Counted from the stretch's first letter, positions 16,313-25,767 are shown. The stretch is 45,321 nucleotides of DNA from Chthoniobacter flavus (GCA_945871065.1 CAMBUL010000013.1:1-45321); one strand, 5' to 3'. Program-made: numbers and translations. The notes: generated from the sequence alone by a model not told the origin.

Positions 16313-17169
16313 TCAGCGACCGCCTCCTGCCAAGACCGCATGGGGCGTCCGAGCAGGGCCTCGATGCGGGCGCAGGACATGGGGCTGTAAACGGGACGCT
16401 TCGCGATCATGGCCGCAATGTCGGCGAGTCGGAGCGGTTCGACCGTGCGGGTTTGGACCTGGGCGCCGAGGGCTGCCGCAACGGTGATCCCCTCCTCCGC
16501 CCAATCACGCCAGGTGCACACGCCACGGTTGCACACGTGGTAAATGCCACCCGGAGCGGATGGGGCGAACAAGGCCCGGAGCGCATGCGCAATGTCGAGC
16601 GTGTAGCTGGGCGAGGACCATTTATCGGCGACCGCTTTGACCGGTTCGCCACGCAGGGAGGTTTGCACCGCTTTGTCGACAAAGCTATCACGGTCCGGAC
16701 CAAAGACCCACGCAACCCGGACCACGGCGTGTTGGCCGTCCGCCGCCATGACCTGCTGCTCACCGTCGAGCTTGGTTTGACCATACCACGAGATCGGCTC
16801 CGGGGCGGCATCTTCGGCGTAGGGCTCCTGTGCTTGACCGGAGAAAACGTAATCCGTGCTGATCTGGATCAGCCGCGCCCCCACCTCGGTGCAGGCGCGG
16901 GCCAAGGCGCCGGCGGCATCGGCGTTGACCGTGCGGGCCAGATCACGCTCGGTTTCGCAGACGTCGACATTGGTCAGGGCGGCGGAGTTGATGACGATCG
17001 CCGGTTGTTCGGCGCGCACGCGGTTCGCGCAGGCGGCAGGATCGGAAAGGTCGCCTTCGGCGCGGCCCATAGCGCGGACTTCACCGTCGACGGCGCAGGC
17101 GCGAGCCAAGGCAGCGCCAAGCCTGCCTCTCGCTCCGAAAATGAGGATCTTCGGGCGCCCCGGCGTCAT
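16267..17169 (-). CDS. rfbD: dTDP-4-dehydrorhamnose reductase (RmlD/RfbD family)
   Basis: This short-chain dehydrogenase-like reductase of about 300 residues performs the last step of dTDP-L-rhamnose synthesis, or a related sugar-nucleotide reduction. The NAD(P)-binding GARGRLG lies near residue 12, STDYVFSG near 108, and the catalytic YGQTK (Tyr-x-x-x-Lys) near 134. ATG 17169 overlaps the TetR gene stop (ATGA), so the two are coupled. The usual partners rfbA, rfbB and rfbC are absent here. It overlaps the convergent membrane-protein gene by 46 nt. Confidence 0.88.
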   Translation of the reverse strand: MTPGRPKILIFGARGRLGAALARACAVDGEVRAMGRAEGDLSDPAACANRVRAEQPAIVINSAALTNVDVCETERDLARTVNADAAGALARACTEVGARLIQISTDYVFSGQAQEPYAEDAAPEPISWYGQTKLDGEQQVMAADGQHAVVRVAWVFGPDRDSFVDKAVQTSLRGEPVKAVADKWSSPSYTLDIAHALRALFAPSAPGGIYHVCNRGVCTWRDWAEEGITVAAALGAQVQTRTVEPLRLADIAAMIAKRPVYSPMSCARIEALLGRPMRSWQEAVADYLRLLGEEGRLRAE

Positions 17170-17813
17170 GGCGCCGGCGGACCGGTGAGGGCCCCGAGCA
17201 TGAACGCGTGCATTTCGTCCTCGAGGATATCGAACTGTCTCTCTTCCGAGCGGATCTTGAGGAACCAATCCATGCTTTCATGCATCAAGCGGATGCCGAG
17301 GACAGTGGCAAAGGCGCAGAAGAAGCGCGCATTGACTTGGTGCGACTGGAGTTGCGGGATGGTCCGCTGCAACTCGGTGTGGTAACAATCAAGGACCGGT
17401 TTGTAGAAGGTCTTGTGGATTTGTGAAAAGCGCCTCGGGTCGTCGATCATCATTTGTGCGACGAGACGCACCGTGATGGCGCGGGTGTTCTTGCCCTGGC
17501 GCAGGGCCTTGAACATCGGATCAATCAGCGCGCCAACCAGCTCACGAACCGGAATGGGCTCCCGCCCGTGCTTCTTGCGAAGTTTCTCCAAGCGCTCGAG
17601 ACGCTCGGAGTTGATCGGGGTTAGCCGACGATCGGCCAAGGCGAAGATAAGTTTGTCCTTCGATCCGAAATGGTAGTTTACGGCGGCGAGATTGACTCCC
17701 GCGAGCAAGGTGACGTCGCGCAGCGACATCCCGTGAAAACCACTGGCGGCATAAATGCCTTCGGCCGCACGGAGGATGCGCTCGCGGGTGGAATCGACAG
17801 GTTTTTTGGGCAT
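17166..17813 (-). CDS. TetR-family transcriptional regulator
   Basis: This is a DNA-binding repressor-type protein of 215 residues. The N-terminal helix-turn-helix is clear (TRERILRAAEGIYAASGFHGMSLRDVTLLAGVNLAAVNYHFGSKDKL, residues ~8-54); the C-terminal ligand domain resembles the CerR/TetR_C group. ATG 17813 gives the usual short N-terminal extension. The gene is divergent from pdxH (84 nt) and coupled to rfbD by a 4-nt overlap. The inverted repeat GGCAT-N15-ATGCC at 17809-17833, on top of the start codon, could be an autoregulatory operator. The ligand and regulon are unknown. Confidence 0.88.
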   Translation of the reverse strand: MPKKPVDSTRERILRAAEGIYAASGFHGMSLRDVTLLAGVNLAAVNYHFGSKDKLIFALADRRLTPINSERLERLEKLRKKHGREPIPVRELVGALIDPMFKALRQGKNTRAITVRLVAQMMIDDPRRFSQIHKTFYKPVLDCYHTELQRTIPQLQSHQVNARFFCAFATVLGIRLMHESMDWFLKIRSEERQFDILEDEMHAFMLGALTGPPAP

Positions 17814-17833
17814 ACGATCGTTTAAAACATGCC
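17809..17833. promoter_or_regulatory. Candidate TetR operator (inverted repeat)
   Basis: GGCAT (17809-17813) and ATGCC (17829-17833) form an inverted repeat around an AT-rich core with ACGATCGT and TTTAAA. It sits in the divergent tetR/pdxH region and overlaps the TetR start codon. The assignment is inference only. Confidence 0.22.
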
Positions 17834-17897
17834 GCACTCCGGACGCGGCGTCAATCCCCGTCTTGGCCGGAACGTCTCCAACCTCTAAGCTCAAGGC

Positions 17898-18551
17898 ATG
17901 AGCGATGAGCAACCGCATCCGGACGTGGCAGAACTGCGGCGGAATTACACCCGCGACGGATTGCGCCGGAACAGCCTTGACCCGGATCCGGTCGGGCAGT
18001 TTCGCCGGTGGTTTGCCGATGCCGTGGCGGCCGAATTGCTCGAGCCCAATGCCATGGTGCTTTCCACCACCGACGGGCGCCGTCCTAGTTCCCGCACCGT
18101 TTTGCTCAAGGCCTACGATGATCGGGGATTTGTTTTTTTCACTAACTACGAGAGCCGCAAAGCGCGGGATTTGGCGCTTTGTGCCGAGGTCAGCCTGCTT
18201 TTTCCCTGGTATCCGCTCGAGCGGCAAGTGGGGTTGCTCGGGCGAGCCGAGCGGATCAGTGCGGCGGAGTCGTTGGCCTATTTTGCTTCCCGCCCCCACG
18301 GCAGCCGTCTTGGGGCCTGGGTTTCACAGCAGAGTTCCGTGGTCAGCTCCCGACAATTGCTCGAAATGAAATGGGAAGAAGTGAAGCGCAAGTTTTCCGT
18401 CGGCGAGATCCCCCTGCCCTCGTTTTGGGGAGGGTTCCGGGTCGTGCCGGTGGAGTTCGAGTTTTGGCAAGGGAGGGAAAACCGCCTGCATGACCGGTTC
18501 CGCTACACGAAATCGGCAGATGCTTGGGTGGTCGACCGTCTGGCTCCGTGA
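17898..18551 (+). CDS. pdxH: Pyridoxamine 5'-phosphate oxidase
   Basis: This FMN enzyme of 217 residues oxidises pyridoxine/pyridoxamine 5'-phosphate to PLP. Marker blocks are [10 protein letters not shown] near residue 29, [21 protein letters not shown] near 51, [13 protein letters not shown] near 80, [13 protein letters not shown] near 108, [12 protein letters not shown] near 144 and the C-terminal [10 protein letters not shown] near 190. The ATG 17898 start fits the family length. It supplies PLP for the many PLP enzymes nearby (gcvP, metY, bioA), although it is not in an operon with them. Confidence 0.95.
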   Translation: MSDEQPHPDVAELRRNYTRDGLRRNSLDPDPVGQFRRWFADAVAAELLEPNAMVLSTTDGRRPSSRTVLLKAYDDRGFVFFTNYESRKARDLALCAEVSLLFPWYPLERQVGLLGRAERISAAESLAYFASRPHGSRLGAWVSQQSSVVSSRQLLEMKWEEVKRKFSVGEIPLPSFWGGFRVVPVEFEFWQGRENRLHDRFRYTKSADAWVVDRLAP

Positions 18552-18650
18552 GCCAAGGGCCTCGCGAATATCCCCTGCCCCATAGCGTCACGAGGGCTGA
18601 GAGGAGTCTCGACGTCTATGTGCTGACCCGCTACTTTTTCACCCTTATTT

Positions 18651-19874
18651 ATGACTAAAAGCAAAGCGCTCGTCGGCAACATGGTCATAGCCCAAAGCGG
18701 CGGACCCACCATGGTGATCAACCAAAGCCTCGTTGGCGCCGTCCTCGAAGCCAAGAAGCACAAGCAGATTAAGAACATCTATGGCTCCCTGCACGGCATC
18801 GCGGGCATTCTCGGGGAAAACTTCATCGACCTGGGCAAGGAAAGCGCCGCGACACTTGAGGCGGTAGCCGGAACACCTTCTTCCGCCCTAGGTTCGGTCC
18901 GCAAGAAGCCGACCAAGGACGACTGCCTGGCCATCTTCAAAGTGCTGCAAAAGTACGATGTCCGCTATTTCTTCTACATTGGCGGCAACGACACGGCCGA
19001 AACCACGCACATCATTAACGAGGAAGCCAAAGCGAACAACTACCCCCTGCAGTGCTTCCACATCCCCAAGACGATCGACAACGATCTGCGCGAAAACGAC
19101 CACACGCCCGGATTCGCTAGCGGCGCGCGCTTTGTCGCCGCCGCCTTCATGGGCGACAACCTCGACAACCGCGCCCTGCCGGGGGTGAAGATCAACGTTA
19201 TCATGGGTCGGCACGCCGGCTTTCTCACCGCAGCGGCGGCCTTGGCCCGTGTCCACCCCGACGACGGTCCGCACCTCGTCTACTTGCCCGAGCGCCCGTT
19301 CGACGAAAATAAGTTCGCCCAGGACGTGGAGCGGGTCTACGCCAAGCTAGGGCGTTGCGTGGTCGCCGTTTCCGAAGGTATTTGCGATAAGAACGGTACG
19401 GCCATCGCAGCCAAGCTGAGTAAGGAAGTCGATTCGCATGGCAACGTGCAATTGAGTGGATCCGGAGCCCTCGGCGATCTCCTTTCCGGAATGATCAAAA
19501 CTAAAACCAAAATTTCCCGCGTCCGGGCCGACACCTTCGGCTATCTGCAACGCTCGTTTCCGGACATCGCGTCGTCCGTCGATTCAACCGAAGCCCGCGA
19601 GGTCGGCAAGCTGGCCGTGCGGCATGCCGTCGCCGCGAAGAAGCAAAGTGGCTCGGTCACGATCAACCGCAAAGCCGGCAAGAAATACACGCCGTCCTAC
19701 GGACTGGTGGAATTGCGCAAGGTCTCGAAAGACACGCGCCACATGCCCGACAAGTTCATCCACAAGGATGCCAACGACGTGACTCCGGCCTTCATCGCCT
19801 ACGCCAAGCCGCTCGTGGGCAAGTTGCCAGTCATCGGTCGGTTCAACGGTGTGCGCGTCAAAAAGGTTAAGTGA
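18651..19874 (+). CDS. pfp: PPi-type 6-phosphofructokinase
   Basis: This enzyme of 407 residues phosphorylates fructose-6-phosphate. IAQSGGPTMVINQSL near residue 15, GGNDTAETTH near 109, PKTIDND near 139 and MGRHAGFLTA near 184 identify the PFK family. GGND followed by Thr instead of the ATP-type GGDGS points to pyrophosphate as phosphoryl donor, making the step reversible. The length is normal for the non-ATP group. The gene is flanked by pdxH upstream (99 nt) and a short hairpin downstream. A PPDK at 38078 in the same window fits a PPi-linked glycolysis. Confidence 0.92.
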   Translation: MTKSKALVGNMVIAQSGGPTMVINQSLVGAVLEAKKHKQIKNIYGSLHGIAGILGENFIDLGKESAATLEAVAGTPSSALGSVRKKPTKDDCLAIFKVLQKYDVRYFFYIGGNDTAETTHIINEEAKANNYPLQCFHIPKTIDNDLRENDHTPGFASGARFVAAAFMGDNLDNRALPGVKINVIMGRHAGFLTAAAALARVHPDDGPHLVYLPERPFDENKFAQDVERVYAKLGRCVVAVSEGICDKNGTAIAAKLSKEVDSHGNVQLSGSGALGDLLSGMIKTKTKISRVRADTFGYLQRSFPDIASSVDSTEAREVGKLAVRHAVAAKKQSGSVTINRKAGKKYTPSYGLVELRKVSKDTRHMPDKFIHKDANDVTPAFIAYAKPLVGKLPVIGRFNGVRVKKVK

Positions 19875-19884
19875 GACGACCGCG

Positions 19885-19899
19885 CACGGCTCTGCCGTG
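19885..19899 (+). terminator. Short hairpin after the phosphofructokinase gene
   Basis: CACGGC-TCT-GCCGTG is a perfect 6-bp stem with a 3-nt loop 10 nt after the stop codon. The T tract expected for an intrinsic terminator is missing, so its role is uncertain. The rest of the gap up to 20136 shows no gene. Confidence 0.35.
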
Positions 19900-20136
19900 T
19901 CCATCACCGACGCCCCCCCCCTGCACACCATTTAACGCCGCCCGCCGCCATCCTCGAGTTGCTCAAAGGTGTGGGGTCCGATGCTTTTGGCCAAGCTTCC
20001 TTAAGTTGGTTAAGCTACGGATTTGGATGGTGATATGAATTGGAACGAGTCTGCCTTATGGGTTGCAACTTGGATTTCAATTGACGGAACTTAAAGCATG
20101 GCGCTAATTGTTCTTGCGTATCCATTATTGACCCCT

Positions 20137-21426
20137 ATGAGCAAACTACTCTCCTTCATTACCGCGACTATCATCGCCATTAACGTCGACTCTCTCGCAG
20201 CCACGTTAGCCGTGCTTCCGGGTACTTCAATCCAAGCGAAGATCGATCAAGCGCAACCGGGCGATGTTATCGCAATCTTTGGTGGCACTTACGCGGAGGA
20301 CCTGACCATTAGCAAGTCAGTGCGCCTCGTCGAGGTCAATGGCCAAGACGTAATCGTTACGGGCCGCGTCCATTTTATCGGACTCGTTAACCCTCCTGCG
20401 TTTGAGGGTTTTGTGGTGGGCTCCGCCGGTCGCGGCATCACGGTTACAGATTCCACAGGCCTTTTGCTCCGTGGTGTCGACGCACGTCCCGGTTCTGGGA
20501 TCGTTGTTGCCGGTGCTTCAGAAGTGAGCTTGCAGAGTTGTTTGGCGGGCGGAGTATCTCAGACCGGTGGGTCCCTGACTGCGATCGGCTGTACTATCAG
20601 CGGCAACTTTGAGACTTCAACCAGTGCCCAAAAGACGGTGGCCTTTCGCACCACGGTCAATGGGGACAACAACTGGCGTTCGAAGAAAGCATGGTTCGGA
20701 TATTGTGATACAAGAAGCTTCAATTATCATGACCAGACAGACGGCAAGGTTGTGGTGGTCGGATGTAAAATCGATCGACAAGGGAGAGAGGCGAATGGCA
20801 TTTATCTTGCCGGTTCGAGCAACTCTTTCACTGTCGCCAACAATTCCGTAGTCCGAGTTGGCTACAACTATGAGGGTGATAGTGAAAATGGTATCGACGG
20901 CAGGGGTAGCAATAATTCCTATCTCATCGTAAACAATTATTTCCAGCTACAGTTTTACGGAAACGGTGACCGCGACCCCCGCGGCGATGGCATCTATATA
21001 CGAGACTCTGTCAACGCTCGAATCTTAAACAACGTTGTAGTCGGCGCAAGGCACGGCGTCAGTGCTCCCTTCGGCGTGTTGGCGCAAAACAACCTTTACT
21101 GGGCGTCGCCATGGGACGCCCGCGAGGCCAATGGGGTCATTGCCCAGGGCACAATATATGCAGACCCAAAATTCATCGCCGACCAAGCTCCGTCACTAGC
21201 GGCAGACTCACCCTGCCACAACGCCGGCGTAGAAGACCCAATCTACAACAACCGCGATGGATCACGTAACACCATCGGGCCTTCGGGCGGCACGCTCTAC
21301 GATCCGGATGCCCGCACGACGGAAAATCCTGTGGTGATTTCCTTCGACTTGGGACCGGAACAAGTTCTCGAAGGTGAAGCCACCGATATTATTCTCTCCA
21401 ACGGACAAGCGGTCAGCCAACCGTAA
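20137..21426 (+). CDS. Secreted right-handed parallel beta-helix protein
   Basis: This exported protein of about 429 residues starts at ATG 20137, which opens a signal peptide (MSKLLSFITATIIAINVDSLA). The body is a series of short strand/turn repeats typical of pectate-lyase-like right-handed beta-helices: IQAKIDQAQPGDVIAIFGGTY near residue 30, then asparagine-rich rungs such as SSNSFTVANNSVVRVG, GSNNSYLIVNNYF and SVNARILNNVVVG. No catalytic residues are recognised, so it may bind or cleave polysaccharide or be structural. The gene is more AT-rich than its surroundings. It lies 14 nt upstream of the large repeat protein, probably in one operon. Confidence 0.78.
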   Translation: MSKLLSFITATIIAINVDSLAATLAVLPGTSIQAKIDQAQPGDVIAIFGGTYAEDLTISKSVRLVEVNGQDVIVTGRVHFIGLVNPPAFEGFVVGSAGRGITVTDSTGLLLRGVDARPGSGIVVAGASEVSLQSCLAGGVSQTGGSLTAIGCTISGNFETSTSAQKTVAFRTTVNGDNNWRSKKAWFGYCDTRSFNYHDQTDGKVVVVGCKIDRQGREANGIYLAGSSNSFTVANNSVVRVGYNYEGDSENGIDGRGSNNSYLIVNNYFQLQFYGNGDRDPRGDGIYIRDSVNARILNNVVVGARHGVSAPFGVLAQNNLYWASPWDAREANGVIAQGTIYADPKFIADQAPSLAADSPCHNAGVEDPIYNNRDGSRNTIGPSGGTLYDPDARTTENPVVISFDLGPEQVLEGEATDIILSNGQAVSQP

Positions 21427-21440
21427 CGCTGCGCCTACGG

Positions 21441-24374
21441 ATGGCCATGAACCTCCGCTTCGCATCGTTGGCCGCAGCCCTCGCATGGGCCTTTAGCGCT
21501 GCCCATACTCACGCCGGGATCGTCCAAGCGGAGTATTTTGTCGGGTCTGATCCGGGGACCGGACTTGCCACTCCTCTGCCCATGAGGAGCGTTACCGATG
21601 CCGCCTCCGCCGACTTAGAGTCTATAAGCATTCCTTTGCCGGGCCTCGCATCCGGCACGCATGACGTGGCAGTGCGAGTCAAAGATTCGGCCGGGCGCTG
21701 GAGCACGCCGCTCATCCGTCGGATCGAGGTTTACTCCGCAGCTTTTTCGGTCCCGGAACCACGGCCGGTGGACGGCAATACGACCCCGGCAATCGTTCGC
21801 GCGGAGTATTTCATCGATTCCGATCCCGGAGCCGGAGCAGGCACGGCGCTGGGCCTCATGACGGACGGCGTGTCTGCGCTTTTGAACGAAGCAAGGCCGC
21901 TAGCCGCAGGAGCGGCGCCGGGAATTTACCGCATCGGTCTCCGGGTGCAGGACGCCGCCGGCCGATGGAGCACACCACTCGTGCGGCGGACCACTGTCAC
22001 TTCGCGCGACCTGGTCCAGGCCACGGTGAACAGCTTGCCCTCGGTCACTGCCGCGTTACCCCAGCCCCCGGCTCCACAGACCTTCTTAGTCACTGCGCCT
22101 TCTGCGATCGTGTCGGGCGAGGCGGTTCGAGTCGGCGTGGGCGAGCAAAGTCTGGAACTCGCGCCGATGGCGGAGGAAACCGCGGCGAATTTCTTCGCAC
22201 GCCTGGCGGCGGGGATCAACAGCCACGCGCCCCTGAGTTCCGCCATCATCGCGGAGAGCAATCCGAACGGTCTCACCGTGACGACACGAGAATCGGGCCG
22301 TTATCCTCTCTCTTGGCTCCAGGCATCGCCAAATCTAAGAACGAGCATCGACCGGGAAGGCACCATCGGGTCCGAGGGGCGCCGCATTGTTGCCGCCGAG
22401 TATTTCTTCGGTGAACCCCCGGCCTCTGGCGAAGGCACTCCGCTCGAATTTTCCGGCACAAACAGTAATAGCGCGGCTTGGGAAACGCTCGCTGCCTCGG
22501 TCGAGGGCATGCCGGCTGGGACGCACAAATGGGGGGTGCGGTTCAAAAACGCGGCGGGCCACTGGGGCAATCCCGTTCTTCGCGGCGCAACCGTGTATGC
22601 TTCGAACTTCACCTTTTCCTCGCCCAACGGAGCTGAAAATACCGCGAGAAATCCTTTGGTCGCTGCAGAATATTTCATCGACTCTGATCCGGGGGCGGGT
22701 CGAGCCACCACTCTTGGGCTTACCGTGGACGGATTGACGGCCGCCGCTGAGGCAGTCAACCCGCTGGCTGCCGAGGCCGGCACCGGCACGTTCACCGTCG
22801 GGCTCCGCTTCAGGGACAGTGCCGGGCGCTGGGGAAATCCCTTGCTGCGCCGCACGACGATCCAGCCTGCTGCTGCCGTGGCCCATACAGTCAGCAGCCT
22901 GCCCTCCGACAACTCCGTTCGGCCTGAACCTGCCGTGCCCCAGATCCACCGCATCGATTTGGCTGGCGCTTTCCGCTGTGGGCAGACCTTCTCCGTCTCC
23001 ATCGGTGGCGAGACGCTGGAAATGCCCGCCCGGCCCTTTGAAACGGCCGCCGACTTTCTCTACAGAATGGTTCAAGCGATCAACTCGGATCCCGTAACAA
23101 CCGCACTGGTCGAAGCCTCCGCGACAGGCAGCGCAACCATCCTGCTGACAGCACGCGAGAATGGCTGGCAACCGGATGACTGGGTGCAAACGTCGGACGG
23201 TCTCCGCGTCAACCTCGTGACTCGCGGCAGCATTGGTTCCGAAGGGCGGAAGATTGTCGCCGCGGAATATTTTGTCGGCCTGACCCCGGCACCGGGCACC
23301 GGCACCCCGATTACCCTGACGGCCGCCAACGCCCATGCCGCCGACTTCGCCGAGACACCTCTGCCGATCGCCGCCTACCGCGGAGGCGCGCATGCGGTCG
23401 GGGTCCGGTTCAAAAACGCGGCCGGTCAATGGGGGCAGCCCGTGATCAAAGGATTTACCAGCTACGTGTTGTTCGGTTCCGCCGACACCACGCGTCCCGT
23501 GATCACCCTAAACGGGGCCCCCGCCCTATCGGTGCCCTATGGCTCCCGCTTTACCGATCCCGGTGCCACGGCGAGTGATGACATTGACGGTGACTTGACC
23601 TCTGGCCTCGTGGTCCGCGGAAGCGTGGATACTTCGATCCCCGGTGATTACCATCTGCAATATTGGTCCCAAGATTTAGCAGGCAATCGCAGCAGTCTGA
23701 TACGCACCGTCTCGGTAGTTGACACCACCAGACCCTTCTTCGAGGGGCCGCAGGATGTCGTTCACAACAGGCCGCCGGCCACGGTGGATCTTTTCGCCGG
23801 ACTGCGGGCGGTGGACCCCCAATTCGGGGATTTGAGTTACCGGATCAGGCTGGTCTCCAACAACGTCGACTGGTTCACCGCGGGCACTTACAGCGCGCAG
23901 TTCGAGGTCGCGGATCCGGCGGGCAACACCGCCGTGCTCGATCGCACCATCACGCTCGGGCCGGACGGCGTCTTTTACCCCGGCTTCCAAACGTGGATGG
24001 CAGACCGGGGGGCTGTCGCCGGAGCCCATGAGTCCCAGATGGAGCAGCACGCCGACCCTGACGGCGACAGGAGAAGCAATTTGCAGGAATGGCAGGCGGA
24101 CACGGACCCGTTCAACCGCTGGTCCGTGCTTGCTGCGGAGTTCGCCAAGACGGACAGCGGCTACCGACTCACTTGGCCTGCCTTGCAGCGGATCACCTAC
24201 ATCTTGGAGCAGTCGACCGACCTGGCCAGTTGGTCGCCGATGGGAGATCCTATTTCCTTCGCTGATAGCTGCCTGCTCGACGCGGAGATCCCAGCGAATT
24301 CCACCGACCGGCGCATGTTTTACCGGATAAAGGGCGCTCCGAAGCAGCCCCTGCTCGAGCTGCCGCCGCCATAA
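21441..24374 (+). CDS. Large secreted repeat protein with DUF5011-type and C-terminal FYRI modules
   Basis: The gene encodes an exported protein of 977 residues with a signal peptide at 1-25. It holds five copies of an ~85-residue module starting xAEYF(V/I/F) near residues 29, 120, 317, 409 and 607. Each is closed by a VGxRxK(D/N)xAGxW(S/G)xPxxR strand set. Two ~140-residue spacer modules (SLPS... to IGSEGR(R/K)IVAAEYF) separate them, giving the order A-A-B-A-A-B-A. A DUF5011/Ig-like domain (TTRPVITLNGAP, DPGATASDDIDGDLT) follows at ~680-763, a second Ig-like domain to ~845, a calcium-loop-like DPDGDRRSNLQEW near 868, and a terminal LEQSTDLASWSPMG...FYRIK module common in Verrucomicrobiota exoproteins. 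No enzyme domain is seen. Surface adhesion or matrix function is inferred. Confidence 0.82.
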   Translation: MAMNLRFASLAAALAWAFSAAHTHAGIVQAEYFVGSDPGTGLATPLPMRSVTDAASADLESISIPLPGLASGTHDVAVRVKDSAGRWSTPLIRRIEVYSAAFSVPEPRPVDGNTTPAIVRAEYFIDSDPGAGAGTALGLMTDGVSALLNEARPLAAGAAPGIYRIGLRVQDAAGRWSTPLVRRTTVTSRDLVQATVNSLPSVTAALPQPPAPQTFLVTAPSAIVSGEAVRVGVGEQSLELAPMAEETAANFFARLAAGINSHAPLSSAIIAESNPNGLTVTTRESGRYPLSWLQASPNLRTSIDREGTIGSEGRRIVAAEYFFGEPPASGEGTPLEFSGTNSNSAAWETLAASVEGMPAGTHKWGVRFKNAAGHWGNPVLRGATVYASNFTFSSPNGAENTARNPLVAAEYFIDSDPGAGRATTLGLTVDGLTAAAEAVNPLAAEAGTGTFTVGLRFRDSAGRWGNPLLRRTTIQPAAAVAHTVSSLPSDNSVRPEPAVPQIHRIDLAGAFRCGQTFSVSIGGETLEMPARPFETAADFLYRMVQAINSDPVTTALVEASATGSATILLTARENGWQPDDWVQTSDGLRVNLVTRGSIGSEGRKIVAAEYFVGLTPAPGTGTPITLTAANAHAADFAETPLPIAAYRGGAHAVGVRFKNAAGQWGQPVIKGFTSYVLFGSADTTRPVITLNGAPALSVPYGSRFTDPGATASDDIDGDLTSGLVVRGSVDTSIPGDYHLQYWSQDLAGNRSSLIRTVSVVDTTRPFFEGPQDVVHNRPPATVDLFAGLRAVDPQFGDLSYRIRLVSNNVDWFTAGTYSAQFEVADPAGNTAVLDRTITLGPDGVFYPGFQTWMADRGAVAGAHESQMEQHADPDGDRRSNLQEWQADTDPFNRWSVLAAEFAKTDSGYRLTWPALQRITYILEQSTDLASWSPMGDPISFADSCLLDAEIPANSTDRRMFYRIKGAPKQPLLELPPP

Positions 24375-24391
24375 CGCCATTGGCGGGCGGT

Positions 24392-24787
24392 TCAAAGGGC
24401 GTGCTGCCGGAGTGCTTCGAGCGGAACGGTGGCCAGTGCGGCGTGGTTGGTGGCTTCAAGGCTCACCTGCGGAGCTTTACCGGCTTGGTAAGCCTCGAGC
24501 CAGCGGCCGGCGCATAGGCACCAGTGATCACCAGGCCTCAAGCCGGGAAAGTTATACTGCGGGACGGGCGTGGAAAGATCATTGCCGCGCGATTTGGAAA
24601 ACTCGAGGAACTCGGCGGTCATGACCGCGCAAACCGTATGCGAGCCTTGATCCTGCGCGCAGGTGTGGCAGTGGCCGTCCCGGAAAAAACCGGTGGCCGG
24701 GTCGAAACTGCAGGGCTGGAGCGGTCCGCCGAGCACATTGCGTGCGGTTTCCTCTCCTTCGCTCTGGGCCAGATCGCGGACAGACAT
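24392..24787 (-). CDS. DUF2237 family protein
   Basis: This cytosolic protein of 131 residues has the full DUF2237 pattern: NVLGGPLQPCSFDPATGFFRDGHCHT near residue 18, DQGSHTVCAVMTAEFLEFSKSRGNDLSTP near 46, and GLRPGDHWCLCAGRWLEA near 82. Conserved Cys and His residues suggest metal or redox chemistry, but the family function is not known to me. It starts 4 nt after the stop of the deoxyhypusine-synthase-like gene, as third gene of a tight operon. Confidence 0.88.
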   Translation of the reverse strand: MSVRDLAQSEGEETARNVLGGPLQPCSFDPATGFFRDGHCHTCAQDQGSHTVCAVMTAEFLEFSKSRGNDLSTPVPQYNFPGLRPGDHWCLCAGRWLEAYQAGKAPQVSLEATNHAALATVPLEALRQHAL

Positions 24788-24791
24788 AAGT

Positions 24792-25763
24792 TTACCAGCC
24801 CAAGATCAGGGCGAAGACCAGCGGGGCGACGATGGTGGCGTCCGACTCGATGATGTATTTCGGGGTGTGTGCCTCGAGTTTGCCCCAGGTGATTTTTTCG
24901 TTCGGCACGGCGCCGGAGTAGGACCCGAAGCTCGTGGTCGAATCGCTGATCTGGCAGAAGTAGGCCCACACGGGGATATTTTCCAACTGCAAGTCCTGGT
25001 GGAGCATGGGCACCACGCAGATCGGGAAGTCACCAGCAATACCGCCGCCGATCTGGAAAAACCCAACCGGAGTCGGGGCCGTCTTCTGATACCAGTCGGC
25101 CAGATAGATCATGTATTCGATCCCGGTGCGGACGGTGTGCACGTTTTTGATTTCGCCGGTCATGACGTGCGAGGCATACATATTGCCCATGGTGGAGTCT
25201 TCCCATCCGGGCACGATGACCGGAATGTTTTTCTCCATCGCAGCGATGACCCAGGAGTCCTTCGGGTCAATCTGGTAGTATTGCTCGAGCTTGCCGGACT
25301 TGATCGTCCGCCACATGAATTCATGCGGGAAATAGCGTTCCCCGGCCGCATCCGCTTTCATCCACTCCTCGAGCACGCCTTTTTCGAGGCGCCGCATGGC
25401 TTCCATTTCGGGGATGCAGGTGTCCGTCACGCGGTTCATATGCCGGTCGAGGAGGGCCTGCTCGTCGGCCGGGGTGAGGTCGCGGTAGTGCGGGACGCGC
25501 TCGTAGTAGTCGTGGGCGACAAGATTGAAGATGTCCTCTTCGAGATTCGCTCCCGTGCAGGAAATGATGCCGACCTTGTCCTGCCGGATCATTTCGGCGA
25601 GGGAAAGACCGAGTTCGCCCGTGCTCATGGCGCCGGCGAGGGAAACGAGCATTTTGCCGCCGCTGTCGATCAACTTGCTGTAGCCGTCGGCCGCATCAAC
25701 CAGCGCAGCGGCGTTGAAGTGGCGGTAATGGTGGCGGATGAAGGTGGAGACGGGTTGGATCAT
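24792..25763 (-). CDS. Deoxyhypusine synthase-like protein
   Basis: This protein of 323 residues belongs to the deoxyhypusine synthase family, which moves the aminobutyl group of spermidine onto a lysine (eIF5A in eukaryotes and archaea) or onto an amine, as in homospermidine synthesis. The active-site lysine region is retained: ITWGKLEAH with Lys295. The NAD-site blocks SLAGAMSTGELGLSLAEMIRQDKVGIISCTGANLEEDIFNL (residues ~40-82) and GGGIAGDFPICVVPM also fit. Bacteria lack eIF5A, so the acceptor is either a polyamine or an unknown protein. ATG 25763 lies 4 nt after the M42 peptidase stop. Confidence 0.88.
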   Translation of the reverse strand: MIQPVSTFIRHHYRHFNAAALVDAADGYSKLIDSGGKMLVSLAGAMSTGELGLSLAEMIRQDKVGIISCTGANLEEDIFNLVAHDYYERVPHYRDLTPADEQALLDRHMNRVTDTCIPEMEAMRRLEKGVLEEWMKADAAGERYFPHEFMWRTIKSGKLEQYYQIDPKDSWVIAAMEKNIPVIVPGWEDSTMGNMYASHVMTGEIKNVHTVRTGIEYMIYLADWYQKTAPTPVGFFQIGGGIAGDFPICVVPMLHQDLQLENIPVWAYFCQISDSTTSFGSYSGAVPNEKITWGKLEAHTPKYIIESDATIVAPLVFALILGW

Positions 25764-25767
25764 GGGA

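Noticed and set aside
17814-18299. Upstream in-frame extension of the TetR gene
   Set aside because: The extension runs antisense through pdxH and has no conserved sequence before the helix-turn-helix; ATG 17813 gives the normal TetR N-terminus.
18552-18650. CTGAGAGGAG-like stretch upstream of the phosphofructokinase gene, reminiscent of a thiamine-pyrophosphate riboswitch
   Set aside because: Only one short motif resembles the THI box; the other conserved parts are absent, and the downstream gene is not in thiamine metabolism.
20036-20095. Tiny open frame of 19 codons (MNWNESALWV...) before the beta-helix gene
   Set aside because: Too short, with no Shine-Dalgarno and no similarity I can name; probably chance.
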